Below are positions 10,528 through 22,954 of a stretch of 64,000 bases of DNA, piece by piece. Within the stretch, counting starts at the first letter, position 1. Each line of letters begins with the position of its first letter. The translations under genes were made by a program, and so were the position numbers. A model generated the notes under the pieces. The model was not told the origin of the DNA, made no database searches, and was given only the letters and a program-made list of their open reading frames with translations. The stretch covers positions 1,364,001 to 1,428,000 of the forward strand of contig QYRS01000004.1 of assembly GCA_006503535.1 (NCBI GenBank). Reading direction: 5' to 3'. The stretch is from Arthrinium phaeospermum. Lineage: Eukaryota; Ascomycota; Sordariomycetes; Amphisphaeriales; Apiosporaceae.

Positions 10528-13500
10528 TGTACACTTACTCCATGTCTCTGAACCACGGCATGGGCGAGGTCTCAACTTCGGGGCAGGCGTCCGATGCAGA
10601 GGGGAGCTGAACCAGCCAGTGTCTGAGGTGAGGACCGACCGAGGCAATAGAAAGGAAAACAGAGTCATGCCGCCCCAAACTGTAATGATAGTGGCCTTGT
10701 CAGGGACGGTGCCTCGTGGGCAGGGTAGGTAGGCAATGACATGTCGTCAGATCTCGCATAAAGACCAGCGCTCCAAGGAAATGATATTTTGGTGTTCTGG
10801 AGCAATATGGTGCAGCTCGGCAGTCGAACTAAACTACACCGGTTGAAAACCCCTGCTGAAAGCGTCTTGGGGGTGGCTGCCGCCAGGAAGCCCAGATAGG
10901 AAACGGCGGGCCCTCAAGTTTTCCAAAGCAAACTGGCCCACGTATTACGATATGTCATATTTCTGGCGGCATCATAGCGCGCGCAACCCCTAAAAGCGTT
11001 AAAAGCAATCATGGCTTTTCTGGACGGATGAGGTATGTACGTACGTTGCCAATGCGCCGCTGCTATGCGCCGCCCTTGAGGAGGGGGAAAAAAAAGGAAT
11101 CTTCACCTTGACGGTAAAAGGATCTGAAGCATTTTAGCGATTCGTGGACTACGGCGGCGTACATACCTGGCGATGTAGATACTTGGAGGCTAGATAGGTT
11201 GAGGTATAGGCCCAAGGGAACTCCTCACCCCCCACATGCAGTTTCAGGGGGTCAATGTATTGCTACTATACAAGTAGCCAAGGCAACCCACAGGATCAGC
11301 GTACTAAGAACGCCCTGCACCTCCCAGCCAAGAAAACAGATCATGCCTGCGAGCTCCTCCCAAAAAATACCGGGTCTGGCATGGGGCTTGTTCGTTTCGG
11401 GCAATCTTCACGAATCCGCGTGGGGACAGATACGAAGGGTATTGGTATATCCTCGATCCGGATAAGTTAGCATGGCCGGGCCGGCGGGAGTTGTGATGCA
11501 GGCAGGCCACCACTCAGCGCCATACATCCAATAATGCATGGGCTCAAAAATAGGCTGGATGGCGATCCAAGACATTGGGTAGATCTGGACGTTCCATCGA
11601 ACGAGACTATCGCCTCGGGGGCTGCCGAGGATGATAATCGCAAGGTACTTGGAGGCTGTTGCGTGGTGTGCTATAATCCGGCGCAAAGTTGTATAGCAGC
11701 AGGATGGTGGAGGAGGCCCTATCGGTGTAACTATGGGGCCCGGGGCCGAGGTGCGATTGGCTGGATAGTGAAGGGACGACGGCCTAGGAGAGTTATAGAC
11801 TGCAGCGCGCTTTCGTACGAATTGTCCAATCAGGAGCCAACCGTATTGCGAACGAGTGGATAGTGCTGAAGGGATGCTCGCTATAGCTCACGTACCTATA
11901 GGCCAGCGGCTCAGGCTAAGCGAAGAGATCCGATAGCAGAGTCATTTCCATGGGAGAATGGCAGCTTACAAGCAGGCCAGCCCCGTCTGAAACCTCTCAC
12001 CGGCTGAATGTGGTGGTGTGATGGGCTCCGCTACGTATTAAACAGGACAGAAAAGAAACAAAAAAGGATAACGAGGCCACACATGTCTGCGGCACGTAAA
12101 AGGCATTAGCAGCAGTTGAGCCTTGAAGATTACAGACATGGTCGGTCGAATCCACCAAATAGCCGGGGTTGGTTTGTGTTCCCTCGGAAAGCTAGGTAGG
12201 TAGGTATTGTTCCTCCCAAGGCTGGGCCAAGAAATTGGAAGTACGTGGAATGGACAGATGCGCCGACACAGCTATGACATCCAGATCGTGTGTCAATGTG
12301 TCAACGGTATGCAGTGCAGCAAAAAGAAAACAAACCGACTTGGCGGGGTGGAATACCTGGGTACGGGCGAAATTGCGAAGGGACCGGCGGCAGATTGAAG
12401 GGAGAGTTGACGAGGACCTCAACCAGATTGACAGCCAGGAGTCAAGAGGCCCGGGAGAAAAAGAAAATAATTACACGTCGCATATCGTTCTTGCCAATTG
12501 TGGGATGATTTGTTGCCGTCTTCTTTTTTCTCTTTTTTTCTCTCTGGCCGCCAGGCTCGGCCACTCGGAACGATGCAGATTCGAAGTTGAGAGGAAGGAT
12601 CGAATGAACTCACCTGCTGTTTGTACTCACAACTAATCAACTGAGCCATCATTACACGCACAGGATGTTGTTGCCTTAAAGTACCTACATGTCACCCGTC
12701 AGTGATTGCCTGCATCCTCATGCCTGTTTGCCTGCCTGCTTGCTTGCTCAATCAGCCCCGGGCAGCCCCGGGCAGGCGCAGGCAGTTACCGGAAACCCGA
12801 TCATTGTGAGATCTAGGGAACTTTTCCCAATCCTGCCTCGCAAACGACCCGGGTCCCCGGTTGCGCCGTCTGTTCGACAAATGTTTGGGTTGCAGCGCAG
12901 CAGGGAACACATCCCTACATCCACGATATCTTTACTCTGTCTGGAGCAAATGGTCAACCAACTGCATCGACTTGCGCTGCACACAATCTCCCGTTCCGAT
13001 CATGGACCCTGCCTGCCTGCCTCCCTTCCTTCATCATTGATGCCACGAGCTGTCTGTACGTGCGTACGTAGGCTCGGTTCTTTTGTTCTTTTTTGACATG
13101 TAGATAAGCGGAACTTGCTACACGGTTGAATTCTGGTCGGATGCCGAGAGAGGCGGCGAAACAAGGCTAACGCCGTATGGCATGACGTTTCCGGTCGGGC
13201 ACTTGTTACCTCATCCTGATGTCTCATATACTCGATGATAGACGTTGCCTCGAGCAGTCGTGTTTCCCGACTGGTCGATGACCTGTAGGGGGCTTGTTCC
13301 TCCATCCATTGGCTTGTTCGCCTTGCGCCTCCGGTCCTTGGCCTCACATTGTCTTGCGTTGAGATTGATGAGGCTCGGAGCGGAACGACACGAGGGGGAC
13401 TAGGGTCCCTGGCACCTGGTGCTCTGGTGTATCGCTCACGTCTATTTTCGAAGATTGCTTGCTGTTCCTCTAGTTGCTTTTTTTCTTTTTTTCTTGTCGT

Positions 13501-14485
13501 GCTTCTTTTCCTTTTATCGATCCATCATCCCAAGTATGGTACATCCCAAAGCTCTTGGTGATCTATCACATATTTCCTCGACCACCACCCCGGTCGCGAA
13601 ACGAGTAACCAGCTGCCCTTGATCAGACCAATAATGCCAATGATCTTATTGTTTGCGAGTCTCAGGATCCCAACGACTAGTTCCCTCCAAAGATACTTGA
13701 ACCATTCCCCTTCACAATACCTAGACCCCACTTGAGAACTTAGATCTCTCGACGCCGCCATATGCCATGCCTGTACGTCGTCCTTCTGCTGCTCTACTTG
13801 GTAAAATAAAAATGAATAAAACGAAAAATAATCCCTCGCACCCACCCCATGAATGGAGAGCGAGGGTCTGTCTGGTGGCCCCAAGGTACCCGGCACTCGA
13901 GTCTGGCTAACGAGTAGCGCCATGTAACTCAACTCGGCAGCAAGCCAGTGTGACATTTTAAAAAGACGGAATCGTATCCGAATCTCAAGTATCGTGCGAT
14001 CGTCCTAATTGCGGAATATTCACCTGTTGCAGCAACCCCACTGGTAGCCTGCCTGCCTCGCTCTCTTTCGTCGTCTCAATCCCCATCCCCATCCGCTTCT
14101 ATGTACTACTTACTCACTGGCCAATTATTCGGGTTTTCGCCCGGACGGCTTGGCGTCCATGATGAAAGTATTGTTTCTTCCAGCTCTTGCAGCACAACCA
14201 CTGTCGAGCCTGTGGCCAGCCTTCCGTGACGTGGTCCCATACTACTTTGACATATGCTTCCTCTCATATCGCATATCGGATAGGTACAGTCCAATCATGT
14301 CCCTCCCCTCTGGTGTTATGAAGCGGCAGGAAGAAAAGCAGACAAGCCGTTACCGGTGCGGAAAACCTTCTGTCAATCTAGCTCGACTTTCCTTCCCCCC
14401 CCTAGGCTTCTTTTTTTCCCTCGGAATCTAGTCTCTTGTACCTGGTGGAGGTGACTCGGCTTCTGGGTTCGAGAGAGCATGCACT

Positions 14486-14492
14486 TATAAAT
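14486..14492 (+). promoter_or_regulatory. TATA box of the small cysteine-rich gene
   Basis: TATAAAT lies 182 bp upstream of ATG 14674 and is followed by a long CT/CA-rich, ATG-free leader. This is a typical arrangement for strongly expressed or inducible fungal genes. Confidence 0.55.
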
Positions 14493-14673
14493 ATGGTCCG
14501 CTTCCTTCATCGAAACACCCAAAACCCATCACCATTCTCCACGCCTCTTTCCTTCGTCATAGTTCTCTACCAACCTTCCTATCATCGCACGCATTATATC
14601 ATATAATATTTCCTTCACACACTGTCACTACTTGTGTCTAAAGTCGCCCGCCTCGCCGCCAACTATAGAAGAT

Positions 14674-14904
14674 ATGTGTTCTCAGGCCAGCCCATGCCAT
14701 CTCGTCGACTCCAAGGGAGAGCCGGTCGAGCGTCCCGTCAGCGGCGACTACGGAACAGTATGTCACCGCAGCCTTCACCGGCGATTGCCTTGTCTTTCCA
14801 AACTGCTAACCCAAAACTAGGCTCCCAGCATCCAATGCCCGAAATGTGGCACTTGGGTTCTCCGCGGAAGAGCTTGCCCCAACGATGGCACTCCGTGTTA
14901 TTGA
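14674..14904 (+). CDS. small cysteine-rich, zinc-ribbon-like protein (55 aa, two exons)
   Basis: Unrecognised small protein. Exon 1 is 14674-14757 (28 codons). The intron is 14758-14820 (GTATGT donor, GCTAAC branch site, CTAG acceptor). Exon 2 is 14821-14904 (27 codons plus TGA). The frame is kept at phase 0 and all splice signals are canonical. The protein begins MCSQASPCHLVD and ends with CPKCGTWVLRGRACP followed by NDGTPCY. The pair CPKC and the later cysteines (C-x4-5-C spacing) could bind one zinc ion or form disulphides; there is no signal peptide, so an intracellular metal site is more likely. The TATA box and CT-rich leader support expression. Both exons are below usual ORF-size cut-offs, so automatic annotation would miss it. 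The function is unknown. Confidence 0.7.
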
Positions 14905-15407
14905 GACAAGAGCAGCTGTGAGAGGTAATGCCGCCCGCCAATCTCCCAAAAGATATTGCTATCTTTTATCACCCGGCATGGAACTGACCTTGAGATTTAG
15001 TAGGATCTATGAGCCAGTAATAGCATTACCATTCATCCACATTCCCACCAGGCTTCTCATTGTCGTCTTGTTTTCCGGCATACAGGGAAGGGGGCGTTTC
15101 GGGACATCACGCATTTTGTTATTCGGGGGGTATGGTTAGGGAGCTCGTGCCGAGTCGGCAGGTAAAAAAACCAGGCGTTTCTATGCAAATTTGGCGAAAC
15201 CGAAAAATGAGGTAGCACGGAAGTCTTTCGTCGCATGTATGGTAGACTGAAGAGGCGGTTCATCAAGGCCCATCATCGTGGTGATCCAGACACTTCTGCT
15301 TTTCGACGGGTAGTCGGTCTGGTTGCACTTACAGCAGTGGTATCTGAGACATCAGATACGGAGCTATAATCTATAATGGTCTGCATTCGCAAAGAACTGC
15401 CATCCTA

Positions 15408-15434
15408 TGTGTGTGCGTGTGTGTGTGTGTGTGT
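15408..15434. repeat. (TG)n microsatellite
   Basis: A TG run interrupted once by CG. Confidence 0.95.
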
Positions 15435-16257
15435 TGCAACCATTGGTGAGTCAGCTCACAGCAACATGATACTGTCGTGATGCGAACTCGTCTTCTACCT
15501 TGCTGATTACTGAGGCTATCATACATTGTTTCGTCTTCAGGTATCGAGATATCGTCGTCCCTATCTTTGTCGTCGTTGAAACTTTCCTCGGTTCAAGACA
15601 GCGAAACCTGTGGTGCTTCCGGATTTCAATAAGTTGGTGGTATTTCGATTCGTTTCTACATGGAGATATCGTTACGCGGATTGTGGAACGAAACTTGGAG
15701 GAATTAGATGACTGCATTTTGTAATATAGAAGAAAAGCGGTATGCTTCGCGAAGTACTAGCTGGAATCGTATACTTACAAATCAATTCGCCTCAAATCGA
15801 AGATTGACAATACACCCGTGATTACTTGAACATGATCTCGCTCTCCAGGGATCGGGGTGGCTCCATTATGACACCATACCGCCTGGCCCCCAAGCAGTGA
15901 GGGTTTCGGGGCCCCATCCGAATGCCCTTGTGTGATAGATGACATCTCAGGTGGACATATGCCGGGAAAAGCCAGGTCATTGGGACTAACTTGACAAAGC
16001 CACGGTTTGCTGCAGTCGGGGCAGTTCTACTCGTTCCACCTCCGGCCGACTATCGAAAGAGTGCGCATCATCGATATATATATCAGCAGTATATATGGCA
16101 TACACCGACCCGAGAAGGTCCCTGACAGCTATCATAAAAGGCTCTCTATATATGCGTGGACGCACGATCCCCGGATTGCCATGCATGTTCTGCAACCCAG
16201 GGGGGCCGCATACGGCACGGCCTGTTTCCACGTGCGTGCTGTTGGGGCCTGCCTCAG

Positions 16258-16284
<27 letters not shown>
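16258..16284. repeat. (CT)n microsatellite
   Basis: About 13 CT units. Confidence 0.95.
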
Positions 16285-16289
<5 letters not shown>

Positions 16290-17050
16290 GCCCTTCCCCC
16301 ACGCGCTAGCCACTCATCACACTTGGAGAGGGCACATCGTGGCCTCGACTGTGGCGAATGAGAAGCTGCACAGCGGCTGATTGGCCCTTCGAAGCGACGC
16401 TACGAGGACTGTGACTCGTCGAGGGCCAAAAGTTGAGCCTTGATTGGGCGCTGGCTGGCCCAGGGACTAACGCCTGCAGTAAGTATTCATTGATAGCTCA
16501 GGTTCAGCTTCGTGCAACACAAGCAGCTAACGCTTACCGGGGCAGGGACACGCAAGTAACAGGCCAAATATGGAGTTCAGACCTGGGGGCTAGGTATATC
16601 GCGAAAAACAAAACACAGGAAGACCACCACAGCATGAGACGTCCAAAAAGCGCGACAAGTCTCGAGAGCCTCCGACCAGGTGCCGCCAAACAAACTTAGT
16701 AAGCAGCTGGAGACGGGTTTTTTTCTCCAACCAGAAACCAGCTAGGTTAACGAAGACGCCAATGACCAAATAGGCACTTCCACATCTTGGAGATATCCCG
16801 CATTGGCTCTGCCGCTTGGCCAATTGGGAGCGAGTGGAAAGTGCATTACGGATTTGATTACCCCAGACTTTCCCCAACGTCATTTAGCCTGGCCAAAAAG
16901 TCTCGCAGACAATCTAATTCCCGGGCCCCCGCCTCCACATTGCCCGAGGCGCACATCTTCACTCTTCCTCATTCAATACATACTTTCCACGCGCCCACTG
17001 GGAAACCCGCGCAGAGCCCACCCGAGCTCTGTTCGCCTCGCCGGCCTGCC

Positions 17051-20000
17051 ATGAGCGAGCCGCAGAACGGCATCGACATACTCTGTGACGCTGCTGGCCC
17101 GGACCTCCTTCTCACCTCTTTCCTCCCAGCCTCGGCCTCTCCACAGGAGGAGCTGCGACCGCCGCAGCCGTCGTCGGGACGAGGAGCCAAGCGCATCAAG
17201 GTCGCCGACGACGCATCCCCTTCGGTCCCGGCGCATGTCTGCCATATCTGCAAGCGTGTATATGAAAGGTTTCAAATGCCCTTTTTCTGCGTCTGTTGCT
17301 TCAATCGCGTCGCGATCGCGACAAAAGCTGACTGTGTGCCCGTCGCCATTGTAGAGCGGACCACTTGACGCGACATCTTCGATCCCGTTAGTCTCGTAAC
17401 CTCTATTCTTGATATGCGCCGCAGTTCCCATTATATCTAATATACCCGTACTAGACGAGAACGCCAGGCCTTACCAGTGCTCAAGATGCCCCAAGAGGTT
17501 CAACCGAGCGTATGTGTGCCAGTCCCAGCTCCCCCATGTCCATTACCCAGGAGCGAAATCTACAATCTTCATGAAAGGTCCTCAGAAATGGGTGCTGACG
17601 ATGCCGTGCGTCCTGATAGTGACCTCCTGACCCGGCACGAGACGACGCACGATCGTGATGACCAAGCACAGGGGAGGCCGGTAATACGCAGAAGTGATCG
17701 GGCAGCCGAGGCTTGTTTGAACTGCGCGGCGAGCAAGGCGAAATGTGATGACCAAAAGCCGTGTGGTCGATGTCGAAGCAAAAGCTTGGTCTGCCAGACC
17801 GCGACAAGGAAAACTTTGGCCTACGGGACTCCGAGTGAAGGTACGTTGACGCCTTTCCCTCTGTTTCTGTCATCGGTGCAACGCCCGGCATATGGATTTG
17901 GATAAGCGGGTGTAATGCCATATTCGGCCAACATGAGCTAACCTTTTCAAGGGACAGCCAGAGGAGATAGCTCCATTGCAGATAGCCCTGAGTCTGCCAA
18001 CCACCTGTCACAAGCTGATCAAGAGCCCAACGACGCCGGCAATAGCGTGCCGATGCATCACTATATGGAGTCTTCCAGGTCGAATGTGCAGCATGGAGTT
18101 CCGTATGCGCAGATGGAAGGGGCCCCAACAGGCACCTTGCATGCTGGAGCCACGACATACCTCCCGCAGTACGATGATGCCGCCGGCCACCACATGATGA
18201 ACCCGACGGCCGACGACATGTTCTTCTATAATCCCACGCACAACAACTTCTTCCAAGACATGGACTTCACCTCGTGGGACCTGAATTTTGATAGCTACAC
18301 AATACCGCAAATCGACATCCAAGGCCCGAGCCCCCAGTCCTCATCCGCGGCTTCGGCTTCTGTGGCTAGGCATGTACGGTTACCAAGAGATCCGTCAAGA
18401 GGCCACGCTGCCTTCAAACGATCCCCATGGCTCTGGGAACCAAAGTCGAGAGACAATGCTCTACGGGAATCCGAGAGTATTGCGGTCAACGAAGAAAGCA
18501 TTGCTGGGTCGCCAGCTTATGAAAAGATATTGGCTTCAAGCTCCAAACGGTGGAAGATGGGACTTGCGGATCGAGACCGCCTCTTTGCTATCGTGCTGGC
18601 ACAGCGTAAGAAACCTCCCCGAAGACTCTGTTGCCGAAATATAGCTATTTCTTGACAGGGAGACACATTTCCTCCAGATCAGATGGAACAATGAATGCTA
18701 ACACGAAGCGTCATTCAGACAAGAGTCCAGGCAAGGTCCCTTCGTTCCCTTCCTTGGAATTGCTCAACTACCTGCTTCAAACGCACTTCGTCCACGACGA
18801 ATATGAGACAGATACCTGGATTCATGCCGCTTCGTTTGATCCTTCTACAGCCATGCCCGAGTTATTGGCAATGCTCGTTTCTAGTGGGGCAGGCTTCATC
18901 GCCGTACCCTCGATATGGCAGTTCGGACTCGCACTTCAGGAAGTTGTGAGGACGTCCTTATCTATACTCGTATGTTTTGATAGTGATTGTCTCCCTGCCT
19001 GAATATTAGCTAACATCGACCAGTTCGAATCGAGAAATGCATACACTAGGGACTTGCAATGTCTACAAGCATTCATGCAACTCCTCGATATTGGCTTATG
19101 GAGTGGCTTCAAACGCAAGATGGAGATAGCTGAGAGCTTTCTTCAACCTGTGATGACAGTTCGTTTCCCGTGTCGTTTTCTTCATTGCGTCTCTGTCATG
19201 CTTACTCCAGCTAGATGCTACGTCGAGCGGGGACTTTCTCCGCCCCTGCAGATACGCCTGCTCTGGTACCAACTCTATCAGACCCTCCGGAGCTTCTTGA
19301 ATCCAAATGGCGCAAATTCATCAAGAGGGAATCGTACAAGAGGTGAGTGGCGCGCGTCTTGACTGCCCCGCCCGATGAAACGCAACGGTCCAGCTAATAC
19401 AAGATAAGGCTCGTTTTGCACTTGTACTTTCACGATGTTCAGGCATCGATAGCGCTGCAGAAGAACCCGTTGATGACGTACACGGAACTATGCTTCAGTC
19501 TGCCTGCGTCTCGTGACCTTTGGAGGGCATCCAGTGCTGAGACGTGGCGGGATATATCTCCGCAAGAAGCCCCTTGCAGCCGATACCGCCGTGCCTCGCA
19601 TTTCTGAAATCATGAACTGCATGACCATCCTGGAGGAATTCGAAGACTTTATCGACGTGGAGCTCTGCTACACGGCTGTACTCTACGGTTTCTGGGGCCA
19701 GATCTCCTCGTACAGGGAGGCGGTAAAGTTCTACGGGCACGGTACCATCGCCGCGCCGCGGCTGCAATCGACGATGCATTCGTCGCGTAATGCCACGCAT
19801 CGCCTATGGCTCAACACGATGTACCAAGAGCTCTACCGCGATATCAGCGAGCTCTCCACGTTTATTGGCGGCCTCCCCTCCGCCTCTGCCGCCTCCAGCC
19901 ATTCGAGGAGCAGTAGCAGGGACACAGCTACGGCCACGCAACTTTCCATACTGGTCGAGCTCTTCATGATGATCCTGCACGTTCACCCAGACGATCTACA

Positions 20001-20694
20001 ACGGTTTGCGGGCAAGTACGGCGAGGACGAGGCCCGCCACGCTGCCATGACCCTCGAGGATCCGTGGGCCGGTAGCCGTGAGGCCCGCCATGCCGTCTGG
20101 CACGCGGGCCAGGTGTTCCGGCACGCCCGCGCTCTGCCACCGGCCTCGCTGCGCGGATTCCACGCCATCGCGGTTTATTTTGCCTCCCTGACCCTCTGGG
20201 TCTACGGACTGTTGTCATGTTCGTATTCTACGCAAGGCCAACAACAGCAACAGGATGGGGTGGCGACAGCCGCCGGGCTAGGAAATGGGCCGGGGGCTGG
20301 AGCAGGATACTCCGGCGCTTCTTCTGCGTCCTCCAACGCGGCGGGGGTGATAATGCCTCCCCCGCCGCCCACGAGATACGTGCTGCTGGATGGCGACGAG
20401 ACGCGCGAGACGCGCGCCTTCCTGTCGCTCGACAGAGGGGTGCCGGGGCTGTCCACGGGATCCCTCGGCGCGGCCGACGGGGCAGCGGCGGCAGGTGCAG
20501 AGTCGCTCTCGAACCCCGGCATGGTGCTCGATATCGCGCGCAACGTGTTCCGCGAGAACTACCCCATGCGTTCCGAGCCCCTGCCGCCGTTGGTCGAGAG
20601 CCTGGGCAACCTGCTCCGCGACCTCGGGACTGGGCCCGCCGGGCGGCCCTCGACGGTCCAGAGCCGGGCTGTTAGTGAGACTCCGTCTCGATGA
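17051..20694 (+). CDS. C2H2/Zn2Cys6 fungal transcription factor (one frame break as assembled)
   Basis: Nuclear DNA-binding regulator; target genes unknown. Exons: 17051-17268, 17355-17386, 17455-17509, 17620-17840, 17952-18605, 18659-18969, 19024-19158, 19215-19342, 19409-20694. The total is about 1012 aa. Two C2H2 fingers are each split by an intron: CHICKRVYER joined to ADHLTRHLRSH, and CSRCPKRFNRA joined to DLLTRHETTH. A Zn2Cys6 cluster follows (ACLNCAASKAKC, then CGRCRSKSLVC), then a fungal-specific TF domain with QFGLALQEVVR, GLWSGFKRKMEIAESF, TMLRRAG and ESKWRKFIKRESYKR. In the last exon the frame must change near 19551-19558: ...ETWRD reads on in one frame and YLRKKPLAADT in another. 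An (AT)n run sits at the junction, and adding one AT unit would restore DIYL. The C-terminus has a Gln/Gly/Ala-rich stretch. The alternative is an assembly error. Confidence 0.85.
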
Positions 20695-22743
20695 TGACGA
20701 GTAGTTGGGCGGGCTAGGTCACGAGAGTGCTTCTTTTTCCTCAGAGGGAAAGCAAGAAAGTCAGTTGGGATAAACCAGGGCAGGCGGGTCTAGCGGCTGG
20801 CCTGTATCGTTTCGTTATGTCCTGGTCTAGGCAGGTAGGTATTTGGACCGGAGTGGGTTTCGGGTATAGGTGTTAAACAGGACGATTTGTTTAGTCAGCG
20901 ATTGATAGTGTTCAGACGTGTGTTATATTATATTTATAGATATGGTTAGGACTTTTAACATTTCGTTCTGAAAGTAAGCCAAGAGGCACAGCATGCTCCT
21001 GTAGTCTTAAGACTACATGTATACTATTGGAGGATAGATAGATGGATAGGAGCACGTGTGACATACTCCCCGGAAGGCTAATGCGGCAGAGCCGCACCCC
21101 AGACGTCAAAGAATACAAGCACAACAACATTTCGTTCTGTATCTGTTCGTCGTCTTGGCTGTACCAGGGAAATCTTGATACACCCCCTTTTCTTCTGCTA
21201 CATCTAGTTTGGGAGGAATGTGTAGGCTGTGGGACAAGTATTATGATTAGACATATCTGCTATGCAATGGCTGTGCCTTCAGCTGGTACAGTCTCTATGC
21301 AGGGCATTTCCGGGTTTGCATTGACGTTTCTCACGTTCCTCATAGCTTGGGATGTGAACGCTTACTGAGAGCCATGATGTCATGGAGACCTTTGATCGCC
21401 CCGGTATACACAATGACGCCCCCCGGTCCAAGACTCGTCTGGGCTGCCACGCTCTTCCTATAGCAACGAAAGTTCCGTCATCAATGTCTTGGAATAACCC
21501 ATCAGGTAGTACGACCTGCCTTGATATACTCGTTGACGGGATATTCCAGCGATCAGGGACGAGAATGTGAGGATGTCTGTCAACTCGTCACGTTGGCACA
21601 TCCGGTCCAATTGCCATGCGGGATGATATATAATCATCCCGGCTATACTTGCCGATGGCACAGCATTACCGAGCGGCTCGTCCTTCCGCAATCCCGTCGT
21701 ATGGGGATGGCATGGCAGTCCCCCATCACACGAGATTTGCCGTGCATGCGTAGGGTCATCACGCTGCATGGAGGGAAATCTGGGGTAACGTGACCGGGGG
21801 CAGGTCCAGCGAAAGGTGTCGAGCCGATTCGTACCGCCTTCCCGTGAGCTTTATATCGACGGCAAGGGCTCGAAGGGAGATCCTTGTAGAGGGAGGAGGG
21901 AGCTGCATAGCAGATCCGGCCACTGCAGGCATCGTTTATCCCAATATCCTCACGTCAGAGCTGCATTTCTCGGGCGCGTGCAACATGTCCCATTCGGGTA
22001 AGAATTGACGTTGCCACTTTCGGCGGGACAATGGCCGAAGAAGGATCTCATCACTGCCTCGAGTAAAAAAGAGAAGACAACAACATATACAATTCTTGTA
22101 GTATCGCAAATAATATCAACAAATGGATGGTTTCCCCCGTGTTGGAAGTCGCAAGACCCTCGAGAACGGTAGTCTGGGTCAGGTAGGCTGGATGTTAGAA
22201 GCATGAATATGTCTTGGCCGTTGCGATGCTCGCAGAAGTCGGCAAAAACCTGCATCGACAACGATGACGCAGGACTTCGGAAACAGACGAAAAAGCAATA
22301 CGAGGGAAAAAAACGGGTGTGCATTCATATCCTTTCGGTTCCAAACCGATGGGCCATTTGTCGTCGTCGCGGCCGATGCTCACCGCTCATATGATGAGCA
22401 TGCTAGAACCCGACCTTCCGGGAGCGCCTGTAAAGGAGATAAGTTAGATATGGATCAACCGTTGAGACAGGCGATCCAAACAACAACCACATAGCTGTTG
22501 TTTTTTCCTTTCTTCACCCGAAGCCGCGCACCGGATCTCGGTTCGGCTAATGTGGCATGCGTTGGCATTGCCCACATGCTGCTGTGGTACCACCGATCGA
22601 TATCTGAGGGGCGTCTCCTAACCGTCCCTCAATTAGCAGATCTGCCACAAGATCTAACCGACGCACAGCAAGCTAAGCGATCTCACAGCGATCCCAGCCA
22701 TAGATATGTGCAGGACCAGTGGCTACCGCTTGCGGTATCTGCA
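20695..22743. other. spacer, no gene recognised
   Basis: Downstream of the transcription factor. No coherent reading frame or splice-linked exon pair was seen; the short ORFs have random composition. No repeat element stands out. Confidence 0.5.
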
Positions 22744-22954
22744 TCTACAGTTCGTGCTCACATTCCTTAACACCCTCGCCACCACACTAACTAAATAATA
22801 GTCCGATAGTGAGAGTTCACGCCGTCGTATACTTTAATTTTCTCTGGTCACTCCGCGAGTAACGTGTTCTTCGACGGTGTGAACTTTCATATTTAAGTAT
22901 AGTGTGGAGCGGGAGCTAGAAGGGGTGTTAAGGAATGTGAGCACGAACTGTAGA
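22744..22954. mobile_element. MITE-like hairpin element with 32-bp perfect terminal inverted repeats
   Basis: Positions 22744-22775 and 22923-22954 are perfect inverted copies (ends TCTACAG...CTGTAGA). Inside lies a second inverted pair, GAGTTCACGCCGTCG at 22813-22827 against CGACGGTGTGAACT at 22872-22885, so the whole 211 bp could fold into a long hairpin. There is no coding capacity. The flanks share only CA on both sides, too short to call a target-site duplication. It resembles a non-autonomous DNA transposon; the core is shared with the element at 32735-32915. Confidence 0.7.

Larger units (their letters stand above)
6960..14673. other. 7.7-kb gene desert with simple repeats
   Basis: No gene could be supported on either strand. 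Frames up to 209 codons exist (for example 10103-10732) but are made of low-complexity Arg/Glu/Ser runs and have no recognisable domain. The DNA has CT- and GT-rich patches, a GGCT repeat at 10076-10089, a GA microsatellite at 10496-10523, TAGG/TACGTA-type words and one TACGGAGTAC (7698-7707). It may contain the 3' UTR of the phospholipase C gene, non-coding transcripts, and the long promoter of the small gene at 14674. Confidence 0.5.
14905..17050. other. spacer and transcription-factor promoter
   Basis: No gene supported. It contains a TG microsatellite (15408-15434), a CT microsatellite (16258-16284) and an AT-richer patch around 15480-15800. The frame upstream of the transcription-factor ATG stays open back to about 16787 in the same phase, so an earlier start cannot be excluded. 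Confidence 0.5.

Noticed and set aside
10103..10732. 209-codon frame in the gene desert
   Set aside because: Contains an RERERE run translated from the GA microsatellite and no recognisable feature.
13525..13956. 143-codon minus-strand frame
   Set aside because: No recognisable motif; a Trp-rich tail and poor codon bias argue against coding.
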